A stretch of 64,000 nucleotides of DNA from Streptomyces atratus (GCF_014648655.1 NZ_BMRN01000007.1:1-64000); one strand, 5' to 3'. Positions 44,899 through 54,600 are shown, counted from the first letter of the stretch. Notes: a model not told the origin generated them from the sequence alone. Numbers and translations: made by a program.

Positions 44899-45642
44899 TC
44901 AGTTGGGGTGGGTCGGGGCACGCGTCAGGTCCACCGCGGGCAGGGACGGCAGATGCCGGATGACGGCGGTCTCGGAGCGCAGCAGCGTCAGTTCCTCGCG
45001 CAGCCGGGTCGCGGTGTCGGGTGCCTGGAGCAGCCGCTGCTTGCACGGGATGTCGAATACGGCCGCCGCCGCGACCAGGTAGGAGACGACGGAGGGGTCG
45101 TCGGGCAGGTCCGCACCCGTCGTCAGGGAGCGTTCGCTCGCCCCGGCCAGTCGCTTCTGGTAGCTGCGGAAGGCCCGCAGGACGCCCTCGGCGAGTGCGC
45201 CGGCCTCCTCGCCGGGTTTCTCGTCCAGGTCTTCGAGTTCGGCCGTCAGGTAGGGGCCGCTCGCGTCGACGGAGAGCAGCTTGACCCGGGTGGTGCCGGT
45301 CGCGAGGACCTCGAAGCTGCCGTCCGGCCGTTCCCGGATCTTCGCCGCGTCGGCGATGCAGCCGACCCGGTGGAAGGTCTGGATCGGGTCGGGGCCGAAG
45401 CCGTCCGCGGGACCGCGCTCGGCGGGGGTGCTCACCGCCTCGGGCATTCCGGCGGCCGTCGGGGCGACCTCGCGGCCGTCGCGGATCGCGACCACGGCGA
45501 AGCGGCGGGGTTCGTTGTCGTCGGTCTTCAGCAGCTCGCGCATCATGGCGCGATAGCGCTCTTCGAAGACGTTCAGCGGCAGCACGAGGCCGGGGAACAG
45601 CACCGCGTTCAGCGGGAACAGAGGCAGGCGAGCGGTGGTCAC
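44899..45642 (-). CDS. LON peptidase N-terminal (substrate-binding) domain protein
   Basis: 247-aa protein made only of a LON N-terminal domain, without ATPase or peptidase parts. It begins VVTTARLPLFPLNAVLFPGLVLPLNVFEERYRAMM, the family hallmark, and contains HRVGCIADAAKI. The function of such stand-alone domains is unknown. GTG 45642 lacks a ribosome binding site. TACGCT about 8 bases before it, on the minus strand, fits a leaderless promoter. It lies 32 bases upstream of the YbaK gene and 5 bases after the upstream gene. Confidence 0.88.
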   Translation of the reverse strand: MTTARLPLFPLNAVLFPGLVLPLNVFEERYRAMMRELLKTDDNEPRRFAVVAIRDGREVAPTAAGMPEAVSTPAERGPADGFGPDPIQTFHRVGCIADAAKIRERPDGSFEVLATGTTRVKLLSVDASGPYLTAELEDLDEKPGEEAGALAEGVLRAFRSYQKRLAGASERSLTTGADLPDDPSVVSYLVAAAAVFDIPCKQRLLQAPDTATRLREELTLLRSETAVIRHLPSLPAVDLTRAPTHPN

Positions 45643-45647
45643 AACGG

Positions 45648-46673
45648 TCAAGCGTAATGGCCGCGGGGCCGACTTCGGTCGGCCCGGCCGGACAAGGGCG
45701 TCGCACAGGCCACCCGGAGCCGCGCCTCGTCCCTCGCGTCGAGGAACCGGCCCAGCGGATCGTCGGAGACCGACGACCACGGGAACGACGCCGCATGGAG
45801 TCCGATCTGCCGGAACTGTTCCAGCGCCTCGCCCCAGCGGCCCCGCGCGACCAGCACGTACGCCAGCAGGTTGCGGACCTCGGCGGGCCAGGGATCGCCG
45901 GGCGCGAACGAGGCGGACAGCGTGATCGCCAGATCCGCTGCCGCGTCGATCCGTTCCTCCTGCACCGAGGTGGTCCGTACGTCCGGCCCCTCGATCAGCA
46001 GGGCGAAAGCGGCCCGCAGCGGCAGCGCCTGCACCAGTGAGCTGGGCAGTGAGTCCTCGGCGGCCCGCTCGGCGAAGTCGAAGCACTCGCGGTGCGAGCC
46101 GTACCAGGCGGCGGAGAGGTACCGCAGCGCCGCGACATGGCAGCCGTAGTGGTGCGAGGAGCGCTGGATCGCCTGCTCCCACAGCGCCTCGAACGTGGTG
46201 TGCGTGGCATGGGTGCCACGCGCATGGTCGAGCGCGAGCCGCCACGGCACCGGGTCGCGGGGGTCGCTCTCGGCCGCCGCGGTGATCAGCGGTCCCACCT
46301 CGCGCAGCTGTTCTGCCCGGACGGGCGACTCCCAGGCCCGGCGGACCGCCAGCTCGGCCTTGACGAGCAGCGCGTCCGGGTCGTGCGGTGCGGCGGCGAG
46401 CCAGTCGGTCAGCCATCCGTCGCGGTTGCGGGCGAACGTGGCGAGCCGGCCGAGGTAGCGGTCCCGGTTCTCCCACTCGGCGCCGTCCCGGGTGGTGGCG
46501 AGGAGTTTCGCGGCCGGTTCGTACTCCCCGAGGGCGGCGGCGACAAGCGCCGGGGAGAGCCGTTCGTCGGGGGCGTCGAGCAGCACCGCGTCGTCCGCGG
46601 GCAGTCCGGCGGCCCCCTGGGGGGAGTGCCGGATCATGCGCGCGGTACGGAGCAGAGCGCGAAGGAATGACAT
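45648..46673 (-). CDS. Hypothetical protein with TPR-like helical repeats
   Basis: 341-aa soluble protein that I do not recognise as a named family. It looks all-helical, with Ala/Leu/Glu-rich stretches such as LVKAELAVRRAWESP, HVAALRYLSAAWYGSHRECFDFAERAAEDS and VRNLLAYVLVARGRWGEALEQFRQIG, which suggest degenerate tetratricopeptide repeats. ATG 46673 (MSFLRALLRTARM) is used; ATG 46685, four residues earlier, is possible. Neither has a strong ribosome binding site. A candidate promoter lies at 46768-46740. The stop is 5 bases before the LON-domain gene. Confidence 0.7.
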   Translation of the reverse strand: MSFLRALLRTARMIRHSPQGAAGLPADDAVLLDAPDERLSPALVAAALGEYEPAAKLLATTRDGAEWENRDRYLGRLATFARNRDGWLTDWLAAAPHDPDALLVKAELAVRRAWESPVRAEQLREVGPLITAAAESDPRDPVPWRLALDHARGTHATHTTFEALWEQAIQRSSHHYGCHVAALRYLSAAWYGSHRECFDFAERAAEDSLPSSLVQALPLRAAFALLIEGPDVRTTSVQEERIDAAADLAITLSASFAPGDPWPAEVRNLLAYVLVARGRWGEALEQFRQIGLHAASFPWSSVSDDPLGRFLDARDEARLRVACATPLSGRADRSRPRGHYA

Positions 46674-46739
46674 GGTGCAGACCATTGAAAAGCGCTGGTC
46701 GGGACGGCGCCAGGGGGGTGCTGTGAAGCTTTGGTGCCG

Positions 46740-46768
46740 ACTACATGGGTTGTATCGAGCTGGGTCAA
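46740..46768 (-). promoter_or_regulatory. Candidate promoter of the TPR-like gene
   Basis: On the minus strand TTGACC (46768-46763) and TGTAGT (46745-46740) are 17 bases apart, a good fit to a vegetative promoter. It lies in a notably AT-rich gap of 280 bases (46674-46953) with no supported gene. Confidence 0.5.
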
Positions 46769-46953
46769 TAAAAAGTAAAGGAAAGCGGGGAATCTGGCTT
46801 GTTTTCACTGATCCGGCCGTCGGTCTCCGACACTTCGGCCGTGGCTCGGCAGATCGTTCGACCACGGCCTCCGGCCGCCGCGACGGCCACTGCGCAGAAG
46901 GGCTTCGGCCGGTCGGACGGTCGGTCGTCCGGCCGGCTGTGGCCGGATTCCGG

Positions 46954-48555
46954 TCAGCCCCGGCGCAGCAGCCGTGAGGCGCCCGCCGCGACCGTCGTGG
47001 CCAGTATCCAACCCAGCAGGACGAGCACGGCGGCCGCCCACTGCCAGCCGTCCTCCATGCGCCAGTAACCGTCCTGGCCGAGATTGATGACCGGCACCAG
47101 CAGATCGAGTGCATAGAGCGCCGGATTCCACTGCGGATGCTCATCCTGTTTGATCGCCGCCGGGACGTGCTGGGAGAAGGCCAGCGCACCCGCCGCCCAC
47201 AGCACCGCCATCCACACCGCGGCCCGCCCCGGCCGGTAGCCGTACGCCACCGTCCAGTCCTGAAGGAAGCCCCAGAGCTTCGCGGCGGGCGGCAGCGTCT
47301 CGCGGCGCCGCCGCTGCTTGGCCAGCAGCACCTCGCGGGCGTCCGCGTCCTCCCCGCAGTTGCGCAGCACCGTGGCGAGGCGTTCGTACGGCTCCGGTAC
47401 GTACTCCGGGGTTGCCGCCGCCACCCACTCCAGGCGCCGGGAGAGCGGGAAATGCCCGTACGGGACGAGGTTCTCGTACACGAAACCGCCCATCGCCAGA
47501 CCGCCGGGCCCCGGCCAGCTGGTCGACACATCGATCAGCGTGACGACCTTCGCGCCGTTCAGCACGACCCGGCCCTCCTCCGGCCGTTCCGCGTTGAACC
47601 GCAGCTCCGGGGTGACGATCCGGCGCAGCGACAGCTCTTCGTGCCTGGCCAGTACGAACCGCGCCTTGTGCAGATCGACCGCGTCGCCGAACCGTCCGTC
47701 GTCCAGGCGTACCCCGCCGCGGCACTCGAAGATCTGCGAACGCGTACCGCGCGCCGGGGTCGGCGCCATGACGATGCCGTACGGGGGAGTGGTGCCCTGG
47801 TTACCGGTGTCGATGCTCACCCACGCCTCGCTCATGTACAGCGTCCGCTCCACGGTCAGCTGAGGGGCGTTCAGCGCGCGCCGCCCCTCCCTGCCCCGCA
47901 GCCGGCTGCCACGCAGACTCAGCGAACCGCCGACCTTCGCCCCGCGCAGGCTCAGCTCGCCGCGCGCCTCGACCATCTCCGCCTGCAGGTCCTGGGCGAC
48001 CGCCAGCCCGTCACCGGCCAGGGCCCGCCCGCCCCGGTCGGGGCCGATCTCGATCTGGCTGATCAGCAGATCGGTGCCGATCTGTGCGTCGGTGAGCCGG
48101 ATCCCGCGCTTGATGCGGCAGCGCGGCAGATGCAGATCGCCCTCGGTGCGCAGCCGGGCCGCCTCCAGCCGCGGCATCGCGCAGCCGACCATCCGCAACG
48201 TCGTGAAATGGCATTCGGGCAGCACCACCTCGCTCTCGAAGCGGCAGCCGGTCAGCTCGACGTACGGCGCGACGCGCCCGCCCGCGAGATCCAGCGTCCC
48301 GGTGATCCGTACACCCCGGAGCTTCAGCGCGGCGACCCGGCCGGGCCGCGGCGGTGGCCCGGACAGCAGCAGCCGGGCGACGACGCGCCCGTCCACACTG
48401 CGCTCCGGTCCCCAGGTGCGCGGCGCGAACGGATCGTCCCGCGCCGGGTCGCGGGCGCGCAGATCGTAGGTGCTGCCGTTCCGGAACGCCTGCCACATGC
48501 CCAGCTCGGCCGCGCTGAGACCGTCCGGAAAATCGCCGTCGTGCGGTTCGGTCAC
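46954..48555 (-). CDS. Pentapeptide-like beta-helix protein with C-terminal membrane part
   Basis: 533-aa protein. Residues about 75-330 show repeated short strands such as LKLRGVRITGTLDLAGGRV, CRFESEVVLPECHF, LRLTDAQIGTDL-like units and LSLRGAKVGGSLSLRGSRL, which fit a right-handed beta-helix related to pentapeptide repeats. The C-terminal third has a basic stretch (LAKQRRRRETLPP) and three hydrophobic segments to the end. Similar proteins are labelled membrane-associated oxidoreductase in Streptomyces, but I see no cofactor motif to support that. GTG 48555 has GGAAGGGG upstream. The function is unknown. Confidence 0.75.
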   Translation of the reverse strand: MTEPHDGDFPDGLSAAELGMWQAFRNGSTYDLRARDPARDDPFAPRTWGPERSVDGRVVARLLLSGPPPRPGRVAALKLRGVRITGTLDLAGGRVAPYVELTGCRFESEVVLPECHFTTLRMVGCAMPRLEAARLRTEGDLHLPRCRIKRGIRLTDAQIGTDLLISQIEIGPDRGGRALAGDGLAVAQDLQAEMVEARGELSLRGAKVGGSLSLRGSRLRGREGRRALNAPQLTVERTLYMSEAWVSIDTGNQGTTPPYGIVMAPTPARGTRSQIFECRGGVRLDDGRFGDAVDLHKARFVLARHEELSLRRIVTPELRFNAERPEEGRVVLNGAKVVTLIDVSTSWPGPGGLAMGGFVYENLVPYGHFPLSRRLEWVAAATPEYVPEPYERLATVLRNCGEDADAREVLLAKQRRRRETLPPAAKLWGFLQDWTVAYGYRPGRAAVWMAVLWAAGALAFSQHVPAAIKQDEHPQWNPALYALDLLVPVINLGQDGYWRMEDGWQWAAAVLVLLGWILATTVAAGASRLLRRG

Positions 48556-48637
48556 GGGTGCCCCTTCCGCTCGGAGCTGTTCTTCCCCTCTGTGTGACGA
48601 AGTGAACGCTATTGGTCAGCAGTGACGGCCGGGACAT

Positions 48638-48654
48638 GTATCAGCCAGTGATAC
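48638..48654. promoter_or_regulatory. GTATCA-N5-TGATAC inverted repeat upstream of hisD
   Basis: Perfect 6-bp arms flank GCCAG, about 40 bases before the hisD start and between divergent genes. The position, just upstream of the likely his promoter, suits an operator. AGAATT near 48684-48689 is a possible -10 of a short-leader or leaderless transcript. The regulator is unknown. Confidence 0.4.
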
Positions 48655-48694
48655 GGGCGACCGGACGCCGGAGGCGGTCTGAGAGAATTGCGGT

Positions 48695-50017
48695 GTGATC
48701 TCTCGAATCGATCTGCGCGGCAACGCCCTCCCCGAGGGTGGAGCCCTGCGCGACCTGCTGCCCCGTGCCGAGTTCGACGTGGAAGCCGCCCTGGAGACGG
48801 TGCGGCCCATCTGCGAGGACGTACGCCATCGTGGCTCGGCGGCAGTGATCGAGTGGGGGGAGAAATTCGACGGCGTACGGATCGACACGATCCGCGTCCC
48901 GGCCGCGGCGATCGCCGAGGCGCTGGAGCGGCTCGACCCCGCCGTACGGGCCGCCCTGGAGGAGTCGATCCGCCGCGCCCGCCTCGTCCACCGCGAGCAG
49001 CGCCGCACCACGCACACCACCCAGGTCGTCCCCGGCGGCACCGTCACCGAGAAGTGGGTGCCGGTCGAGCGCGTCGGGCTGTACGTACCGGGCGGGCGCT
49101 CCGTCTACCCGTCCTCCGTCGTCATGAACGTCGTACCGGCCCAGGAGGCGGGAGTCGAGGGCATCGCCGTCGCATCCCCGCCGCAGAAGGACTTCCACGG
49201 TCTGCCGCACCCGACGATCCTCGCCGCCTGCGCCCTGCTCGGCGTCGACGAGGTGTACGCGGCCGGCGGCGCCCAGGCCGTCGCGATGTTCGCGTACGGA
49301 ACGGCCGAATGTCTTCCGGTGAACCTCGTCACCGGCCCCGGCAACATCTATGTCGCCGCCGCCAAGCGCCTCCTCAAGGGCCGGATCGGCATCGACGCCG
49401 AGGCGGGCCCCACCGAGATCGCGATCCTCGCCGACTCCACCGCGGACCCGGTGCACGTCGCCGCCGACCTGATCAGCCAGGCCGAACACGACCCGATGGC
49501 CGCCGCGGTCCTTGTCACCGACTCCGAGGAACTGGCCGCAGCCACCGAGGCCGAGCTGAAGCCGCAGGTCGCCGCGACGAAGCACATCACCGACCGGATC
49601 GAGCCCGCACTGGCCGGCCGCCAGTCCGCGATCGTCCTGGTCAACGACCTGGAGGACGGCCTCGAGGTCGTCGACGCGTACGCTGCCGAGCACCTGGAGA
49701 TCCAGACCGCCGACGCCGCCGCGCTCGCCGACCGGGTCCGCAACGCCGGGGCGATCTTCGTCGGCCCGTGGGCCCCGGTCTCGCTCGGCGACTACTGCGC
49801 GGGCTCCAACCACGTCCTGCCGACCGGCGGCTGCGCCTGCCACTCCTCGGGCCTTTCCGTGCAGTCCTTCCTGCGCGGCATCCACATCATCGACTACACG
49901 CGCGATGCGCTCGCCGAGGTCACCCACCATGTCGTGACCCTCGCCGAGGCGGAGGACCTCCCCGCCCACGGCGCCGCGCTCAAGGCCAGGTTCGGCGGGG
50001 AGGTTCCGCAGCAGTGA
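48695..50017 (+). CDS. hisD: Histidinol dehydrogenase HisD
   Basis: Zinc enzyme that performs the last two oxidations of histidine synthesis with NAD+. The 440-aa product has the family length. Conserved segments include [52 protein letters not shown] and the substrate/zinc region [17 protein letters not shown] 48695 has no clear ribosome binding site, which fits a leaderless operon start. The stop overlaps the hisC start (GTGA). Confidence 0.96.
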   Translation: MISRIDLRGNALPEGGALRDLLPRAEFDVEAALETVRPICEDVRHRGSAAVIEWGEKFDGVRIDTIRVPAAAIAEALERLDPAVRAALEESIRRARLVHREQRRTTHTTQVVPGGTVTEKWVPVERVGLYVPGGRSVYPSSVVMNVVPAQEAGVEGIAVASPPQKDFHGLPHPTILAACALLGVDEVYAAGGAQAVAMFAYGTAECLPVNLVTGPGNIYVAAAKRLLKGRIGIDAEAGPTEIAILADSTADPVHVAADLISQAEHDPMAAAVLVTDSEELAAATEAELKPQVAATKHITDRIEPALAGRQSAIVLVNDLEDGLEVVDAYAAEHLEIQTADAAALADRVRNAGAIFVGPWAPVSLGDYCAGSNHVLPTGGCACHSSGLSVQSFLRGIHIIDYTRDALAEVTHHVVTLAEAEDLPAHGAALKARFGGEVPQQ

Positions 50018-51141
50018 CGCACAGCAACACCACCCGCAATGCCTGGGACGAGCTCCCGATCCGCGACGAACTGCGCGGCAAGTCCCCGTACGGGGCACCG
50101 CAGCTCGACGTACCCGTGCGGCTGAACACCAACGAGAACCCGTACCCGCTGCCCGAGGCGCTCGTCGACCGGATCGCCGAGCGCGTCCGCGAGGCCGCCC
50201 GCGACCTCAACCGCTACCCCGACCGGGACGCCGTCGAGCTCCGTACGGAGCTGGCCCGCTACCTCAGCCGCACCGCCGGGCACGAGGTCGGCCTTGCCAA
50301 CGTCTGGGCGGCCAACGGCTCCAACGAAGTGCTCCAGCAGTTGCTGCAGACCTTCGGCGGCCCGGGGCGCACCGCGATCGGTTTCGAGCCCTCGTACTCC
50401 ATGCACGCCCTCATCGCCCGCGGCACCGGCACCGGCTGGATCTCCGGACCGCGCAACGAGGACTTCACCATCGACGTCGAGGCCGCCCGGAAGACCATCG
50501 CCGAGCACCGGCCCGACGTCGTCTTCATCACCTCGCCCAACAACCCCACCGGCACCGCTGTCGACGCCGAGACCGTACTCGCGCTGTACGAGGCCGCCCA
50601 GGCGGCCAAGCCGTCGATGGTCGTCGTCGACGAGGCGTACGGCGAGTTCAGCCACCACGCCTCGCTGCTCCCGTTGATCGAGGGCCGGCCGAACATGGTG
50701 CTCTCGCGCACGATGTCGAAGGCGTTCGGCGCCGCCGGACTGCGCCTCGGCTACCTCGCCGCCGACCCGGCCGTCGTCGACGCGGTCCAGCTGGTGCGAC
50801 TGCCGTACCACCTGTCCTCCATCACCCAGGCCACCGCGCTCGCCGCCCTGGAGCACACGGATACGCTGCTCGGATACGTCGCGCAGCTCAAGAGCGAGCG
50901 CGACCGGATCGTCACCCGGCTGCGCGCTCTCGGCTACGACGTCACCGATTCGGACGCCAACTTCGTCCAGTTCGGCCGCTTCGCCGACAGCCACACCGCC
51001 TGGCAGCAGATCCTCGACCGGGGCGTCCTGGTCCGGGACAACGGCGTACCGGGATGGCTGCGGGTCTCCGCGGGCACCCCGGCAGAGAACGACGCGTTCC
51101 TCGATGCGGTACGCGAACTGAAGAAGGAGCACGACGCATGA
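50014..51141 (+). CDS. hisC: Histidinol-phosphate aminotransferase HisC
   Basis: PLP-dependent class I aminotransferase that converts imidazole-acetol phosphate to histidinol phosphate. The 375-aa protein shows [12 protein letters not shown] near the start, SPNNPTG at 174-180, DEAYGEF, and the PLP lysine Lys236 in [20 protein letters not shown] 50014 overlaps the hisD stop, and its own stop overlaps the hisB ATG, so the three genes are translationally coupled. Confidence 0.96.
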   Translation: MTHSNTTRNAWDELPIRDELRGKSPYGAPQLDVPVRLNTNENPYPLPEALVDRIAERVREAARDLNRYPDRDAVELRTELARYLSRTAGHEVGLANVWAANGSNEVLQQLLQTFGGPGRTAIGFEPSYSMHALIARGTGTGWISGPRNEDFTIDVEAARKTIAEHRPDVVFITSPNNPTGTAVDAETVLALYEAAQAAKPSMVVVDEAYGEFSHHASLLPLIEGRPNMVLSRTMSKAFGAAGLRLGYLAADPAVVDAVQLVRLPYHLSSITQATALAALEHTDTLLGYVAQLKSERDRIVTRLRALGYDVTDSDANFVQFGRFADSHTAWQQILDRGVLVRDNGVPGWLRVSAGTPAENDAFLDAVRELKKEHDA

Positions 51142-51740
51142 CTCGCGCGGCCCGCGTAGGAAGAGTCGAACGCACCACCAAGGAAACCTCGGTACTCGTC
51201 GAGATCAACCTCGACGGCACCGGCAAGGTCGAGGTGTCGACCGGGGTCGGCTTCTACGACCACATGCTCGACCAGCTCGGCCGGCACGGGCTCTTCGACC
51301 TCACCGTCAAGACCGACGGCGACCTGCACATCGACTCGCACCACACCATCGAGGACACCGCCCTCGCCCTGGGCGCCGCGTTCAGGCAGGCCCTCGGCGA
51401 CAAGGTCGGCATCTACCGTTTCGGCAACTGCACCGTCCCGCTGGACGAGTCGCTGGCCCAGGTCACCGTCGACCTGTCCGGCCGCCCGTACCTCGTGCAC
51501 ACCGAGCCCGAGAACATGGCGCCCATGATCGGCGAGTACGACACGACGATGACCCGGCACATACTGGAGTCCTTCGTCGCCCAGGCGCAGATCGCCCTGC
51601 ACGTCCACGTGCCGTACGGGCGCAATGCCCACCACATCGTGGAGTGCCAGTTCAAGGCCCTCGCCCGCGCCCTGCGCTACGCCAGTGAGCACGATCCGCG
51701 CGCTGCCGGCATTCTTCCCACCACGAAGGGCGCGCTGTGA
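51138..51740 (+). CDS. hisB: Imidazoleglycerol-phosphate dehydratase HisB
   Basis: Manganese enzyme for the sixth step of the pathway. The 200-aa protein is the monofunctional form without a phosphatase domain. Metal-binding motifs [22 protein letters not shown], and [17 protein letters not shown] are present. ATG 51138 overlaps the hisC stop. Its stop overlaps the start of a 55-aa gene. Confidence 0.96.
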   Translation: MTRAARVGRVERTTKETSVLVEINLDGTGKVEVSTGVGFYDHMLDQLGRHGLFDLTVKTDGDLHIDSHHTIEDTALALGAAFRQALGDKVGIYRFGNCTVPLDESLAQVTVDLSGRPYLVHTEPENMAPMIGEYDTTMTRHILESFVAQAQIALHVHVPYGRNAHHIVECQFKALARALRYASEHDPRAAGILPTTKGAL

Positions 51741-51904
51741 CCGGCCTCAACACCATCCTGATCGTCGTCGGCCTCTTCCTGGCCGGCGGCGTCTACTCCT
51801 TCGCGAAGCAGGGCATGCCCAAGGGCGTCATCGTCCTGCTCTCGCTCGCCTCCGTGATGTGCCTGGTGGCAGGCATTCTGCGGATCCAGGGACTCTGGGA
51901 CTGA
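51737..51904 (+). CDS. 55-aa membrane protein inside the his operon
   Basis: A small gene from GTG 51737, overlapping the hisB stop, to TGA 51904. The product begins [21 protein letters not shown] and has a second hydrophobic segment ([21 protein letters not shown]) after a short polar loop (FAKQGMPKG). It therefore looks like a two-helix membrane hairpin. It fills the whole gap between hisB and hisH with the same tight spacing as its neighbours. I do not know a function. A role in histidine metabolism is inferred only from position. Confidence 0.78.
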   Translation: MTGLNTILIVVGLFLAGGVYSFAKQGMPKGVIVLLSLASVMCLVAGILRIQGLWD

Positions 51905-51914
51905 GGAACGAGCT

Positions 51915-52556
51915 GTGAGCGACAAGAAGAAGGTCGTCGTCTTCGACTACGGCTTCGGCAATGTCCGGTCCGCCGAGCGGGCCCTCGCCCACGTCGGCGC
52001 GGAAGTCGAGATCACCCGCGACTACGAGAAGGCGATGAACGCCGACGGGCTGCTGGTGCCCGGCGTCGGTGCGTTCTCCGCCTGCATGGAGGGGCTGAAG
52101 AAGGCCCGCGGTGAATGGATCATCGGCCGCAGGCTCGCCGGAGGCCGCCCCGTCATGGGCATCTGTGTCGGTATGCAGATCCTCTTCGAGCGCGGCATCG
52201 AGCACGGTGTGGAGACGGAGGGGCTGGACGAATGGCCCGGCACCGTCGCCCCGCTGAAGGCCCCGATCGTCCCGCACATGGGCTGGAACACCGTGCGGTC
52301 CCCCGAGGACTCCCAGCTCTTCGCGGGTCTCGACCCCGAGGCCCGGTTCTACTTCGTGCACTCCTACGCCGTGCACGACTGGAGCCTGGAGGTCACCAAC
52401 GCCAAGATCCGCGCGCCCCGGGTCACCTGGGCCACCCACGGCGAGCCGTTCGTGGCGGCCGTGGAGAACGGCGCCCTGTGGGCCACCCAGTTCCACCCCG
52501 AGAAGTCCGGCGATGCCGGCGCCCAGCTGCTGACCAACTGGATTGAGACGCTGTAA
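51915..52556 (+). CDS. hisH: Imidazole glycerol phosphate synthase, glutaminase subunit HisH
   Basis: Class I glutamine amidotransferase that feeds ammonia to HisF. The 213-aa protein has [11 protein letters not shown], the oxyanion segment VPGVGAF, the nucleophile Cys84 in GICVGMQ, and the His/Glu pair in FHPEKSG. GTG 51915 has GAGGAA upstream. The stop codon overlaps the priA ATG (TAATG). Confidence 0.96.
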   Translation: MSDKKKVVVFDYGFGNVRSAERALAHVGAEVEITRDYEKAMNADGLLVPGVGAFSACMEGLKKARGEWIIGRRLAGGRPVMGICVGMQILFERGIEHGVETEGLDEWPGTVAPLKAPIVPHMGWNTVRSPEDSQLFAGLDPEARFYFVHSYAVHDWSLEVTNAKIRAPRVTWATHGEPFVAAVENGALWATQFHPEKSGDAGAQLLTNWIETL

Positions 52557-53281
52557 TGCCGAAGCTTGAACTCCTCCCCGCCGTCGACGTCCGCGACGGC
52601 CAGGCCGTCCGCCTCGTCCACGGCGAGTCCGGCTCCGAGACCTCCTACGGCGACCCCCTGCAGGCCGCCCTCGCCTGGCAGCAGGCGGGCGCCGAATGGC
52701 TGCATCTGGTCGACCTGGACGCGGCGTTCGGCACCGGTGACAACCGGGCGCAGATCGCCGAGGTCGCCCGCTCCATGGACATCAAGGTCGAGCTCTCCGG
52801 CGGAATCCGCGACGACGCCTCGCTCGCCGCTGCCCTCGCCACCGGCTGCACCCGGGTCAACCTCGGCACCGCCGCCCTGGAGACCCCTCAGTGGGTCGCC
52901 AAGGTCATCGCCGAACACGGTGACAAGATCGCAGTCGGCCTCGACGTCCGCGGCACGACACTGCGCGGCCGCGGCTGGACCCGCGACGGCGGTGACCTCT
53001 ACGAGACGCTCGCCCGTCTCGACTCCGAGGGCTGCGCCCGCTACGTCGTCACCGACATCGCCAAGGACGGTACGCTCCAGGGCCCCAACCTGGACCTCCT
53101 GAAGAACGTCTGCGCCGCCACGGACAAGCCCGTCGTCGCCTCCGGCGGTGTCTCCTCGCTGGACGACCTGCGGGCCATCTCCTCGCTCGTCCCGGACGGC
53201 GTCGAGGGCGCGATCGTCGGCAAGGCGCTGTACGCGAAGGCGTTCACCCTCGAAGAAGCACTGCAGGTGGTCTCCGGATGA
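52556..53281 (+). CDS. priA: Bifunctional phosphoribosyl isomerase PriA (HisA/TrpF)
   Basis: Beta-alpha barrel isomerase that, in Streptomyces and mycobacteria, acts on both ProFAR (histidine) and PRA (tryptophan). The 241-aa protein has catalytic Asp11 (LPAVDVRDG) and Asp130 (VGLDVRG), the residues known from S. coelicolor PriA. Further conserved parts are [34 protein letters not shown] and [11 protein letters not shown]. No separate trpF is seen in the trp genes of this window, which supports the dual role. It is embedded in the operon by overlaps on both sides. Confidence 0.95.
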   Translation: MPKLELLPAVDVRDGQAVRLVHGESGSETSYGDPLQAALAWQQAGAEWLHLVDLDAAFGTGDNRAQIAEVARSMDIKVELSGGIRDDASLAAALATGCTRVNLGTAALETPQWVAKVIAEHGDKIAVGLDVRGTTLRGRGWTRDGGDLYETLARLDSEGCARYVVTDIAKDGTLQGPNLDLLKNVCAATDKPVVASGGVSSLDDLRAISSLVPDGVEGAIVGKALYAKAFTLEEALQVVSG

Positions 53282-53676
53282 CCGAATCCGTCAACCGCAT
53301 CTCCTCCGGCGCCCCCTGGGAGGACAAGTTCGGCTACTCCCGCGCGGTCGAGCTGCCGAACGGCCTCGTCCTGGTGGCCGGCTGCACATCGGTGGAGAAC
53401 GGGCAGATCTCCGCGGGTGGCCCGTACGAGCAGACCGTCACCTCCTTCAAGGTCGCCTTCGACGCCCTGAAGCAGCTCGGTCTGGGCCGCGAGGACGTCG
53501 TCCGCACCCGGATGTACCTCACGCACGCCCGGGACGTGGACGAGGTCGGCCGCGCCCACAAGGAGCTCTTCGACGACGTCCGCCCCGCCGCGTCGATGAT
53601 CATCGTGTCCGGTTTCGTGGACCCGAGCCTGGTCGTCGAGGTCGAGGTCGAGGCTTACCGGGCAGGTGCGCGATGA
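53278..53676 (+). CDS. RidA family protein
   Basis: 132-aa YjgF/YER057c/UK114-type protein. True RidA proteins hydrolyse reactive enamine/imine intermediates made by PLP enzymes. The key arginine lies in [27 protein letters not shown]. The N-terminal half has [21 protein letters not shown]. It overlaps priA and hisF by four bases each, so it is made with the pathway enzymes. Whether it is a RidA or another subgroup is not certain. Confidence 0.88.
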   Translation: MTESVNRISSGAPWEDKFGYSRAVELPNGLVLVAGCTSVENGQISAGGPYEQTVTSFKVAFDALKQLGLGREDVVRTRMYLTHARDVDEVGRAHKELFDDVRPAASMIIVSGFVDPSLVVEVEVEAYRAGAR

Positions 53677-54428
53677 CCCTCGCGGTACGCGTCATTCCGT
53701 GCCTGGACGTCGACAACGGCCGGGTCGTCAAGGGCGTCAACTTCCAGAACCTGCGCGATGCGGGTGACCCCGTCGAGATGGCGAAGCTGTACGACGCCGA
53801 GGGCGCCGACGAGCTGACCTTCCTGGACATCACCGCGTCCAGCGGTGACCGGGAGACCACCTACGACGTGGTGCGCCGCACCGCCGAACAGGTCTTCATC
53901 CCGCTCACGGTCGGCGGCGGCGTCCGTACCGCCGACGATGTCGACAAGCTGCTGCGGGCCGGTGCGGACAAGGTCGGCGTCAACACCGCGGCGATCGCCC
54001 GCCCCGACCTCATCCGGGAGATTGCCGAGCGCTTCGGCCGCCAGGTCCTGGTGCTCTCCGTGGATGCCCGGCGCACGCCTGCGGGCACCTTCGAGGTCAC
54101 CACGCACGGCGGCCGCAGGGGCACCGGCATGGACGCCGTCGAATGGGCGCACCGGGCCGCCGAGCTGGGCGCGGGCGAGATCCTGCTCAACTCGATGGAC
54201 GCGGACGGCACCAAGGACGGCTACGACACCGAGATGATCGCGGCGGTACGGGAGCACGTGACCGTCCCCGTCATCGCCTCCGGCGGCGCGGGCCGGCTCG
54301 CGGACTTCGCTCCGGCCATCGCGGCGGGCGCCGACGCGGTGCTCGCCGCGTCCGTCTTCCACTTCGGTGATCTGCGGATCTCCGAGGTCAAGGGCGCACT
54401 CAGGGAGGCCGGACACCCGGTCCGCTGA
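53673..54428 (+). CDS. hisF: Imidazole glycerol phosphate synthase, cyclase subunit HisF
   Basis: Barrel enzyme that joins PRFAR and ammonia to give IGP and AICAR. The 251-aa protein begins with [16 protein letters not shown] (catalytic Asp12) and contains [44 protein letters not shown] (second catalytic Asp) and [14 protein letters not shown] 53673 overlaps the preceding stop. A hairpin after the gene ends the operon. Confidence 0.97.
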   Translation: MTLAVRVIPCLDVDNGRVVKGVNFQNLRDAGDPVEMAKLYDAEGADELTFLDITASSGDRETTYDVVRRTAEQVFIPLTVGGGVRTADDVDKLLRAGADKVGVNTAAIARPDLIREIAERFGRQVLVLSVDARRTPAGTFEVTTHGGRRGTGMDAVEWAHRAAELGAGEILLNSMDADGTKDGYDTEMIAAVREHVTVPVIASGGAGRLADFAPAIAAGADAVLAASVFHFGDLRISEVKGALREAGHPVR

Positions 54429-54442
54429 CCGCAGCACTCATC

Positions 54443-54483
54443 GATCGCCGGGTGGAGCCGTTCTTCGGCCCGACCCGGCGATC
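54443..54483 (+). terminator. Probable his operon terminator
   Basis: Perfect 11-bp arms (GATCGCCGGGT and ACCCGGCGATC) enclose a loop that holds a smaller GCCG/CGGC hairpin. It lies 15 bases after the hisF stop. The T-run is weak. Confidence 0.7.
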
Positions 54484-54547
54484 GGCGTTTCGAGGGTGGT
54501 CGCGTCGCTTCTCCGGTCGCGGCAGCGCACTCCAAAACCCGCAACTT

Positions 54548-54593
54548 TTATTGCGCAATAAAGATTGCGCAAGTTTTCCTTCCTGTCTACGGT
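54548..54593 (+). promoter_or_regulatory. Double TTGCGCAA operator overlapping a leaderless promoter
   Basis: A perfect 14-bp palindrome TTATTGCGCAATAA is at 54548-54561, and a second TTGCGCAA is at 54565-54572, exactly 14 bases from the first. The second copy contains a possible -35 (TTGCGC, 54565-54570), spaced 17 bases from TACGGT (54588-54593). That -10 is 7 bases before the ATG of the HTH gene, so the mRNA is probably leaderless. The layout predicts autoregulation by the HTH protein, which is inference. Confidence 0.65.
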
Positions 54594-54600
54594 GGGGGAC

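Noticed and set aside
54429..54600. Upstream ATG at 54565 as the HTH gene start
   Set aside because: It lies inside the second TTGCGCAA site and has no ribosome binding site, whereas ATG 54601 follows the -10 by 7 bases and begins just before the conserved HTH.
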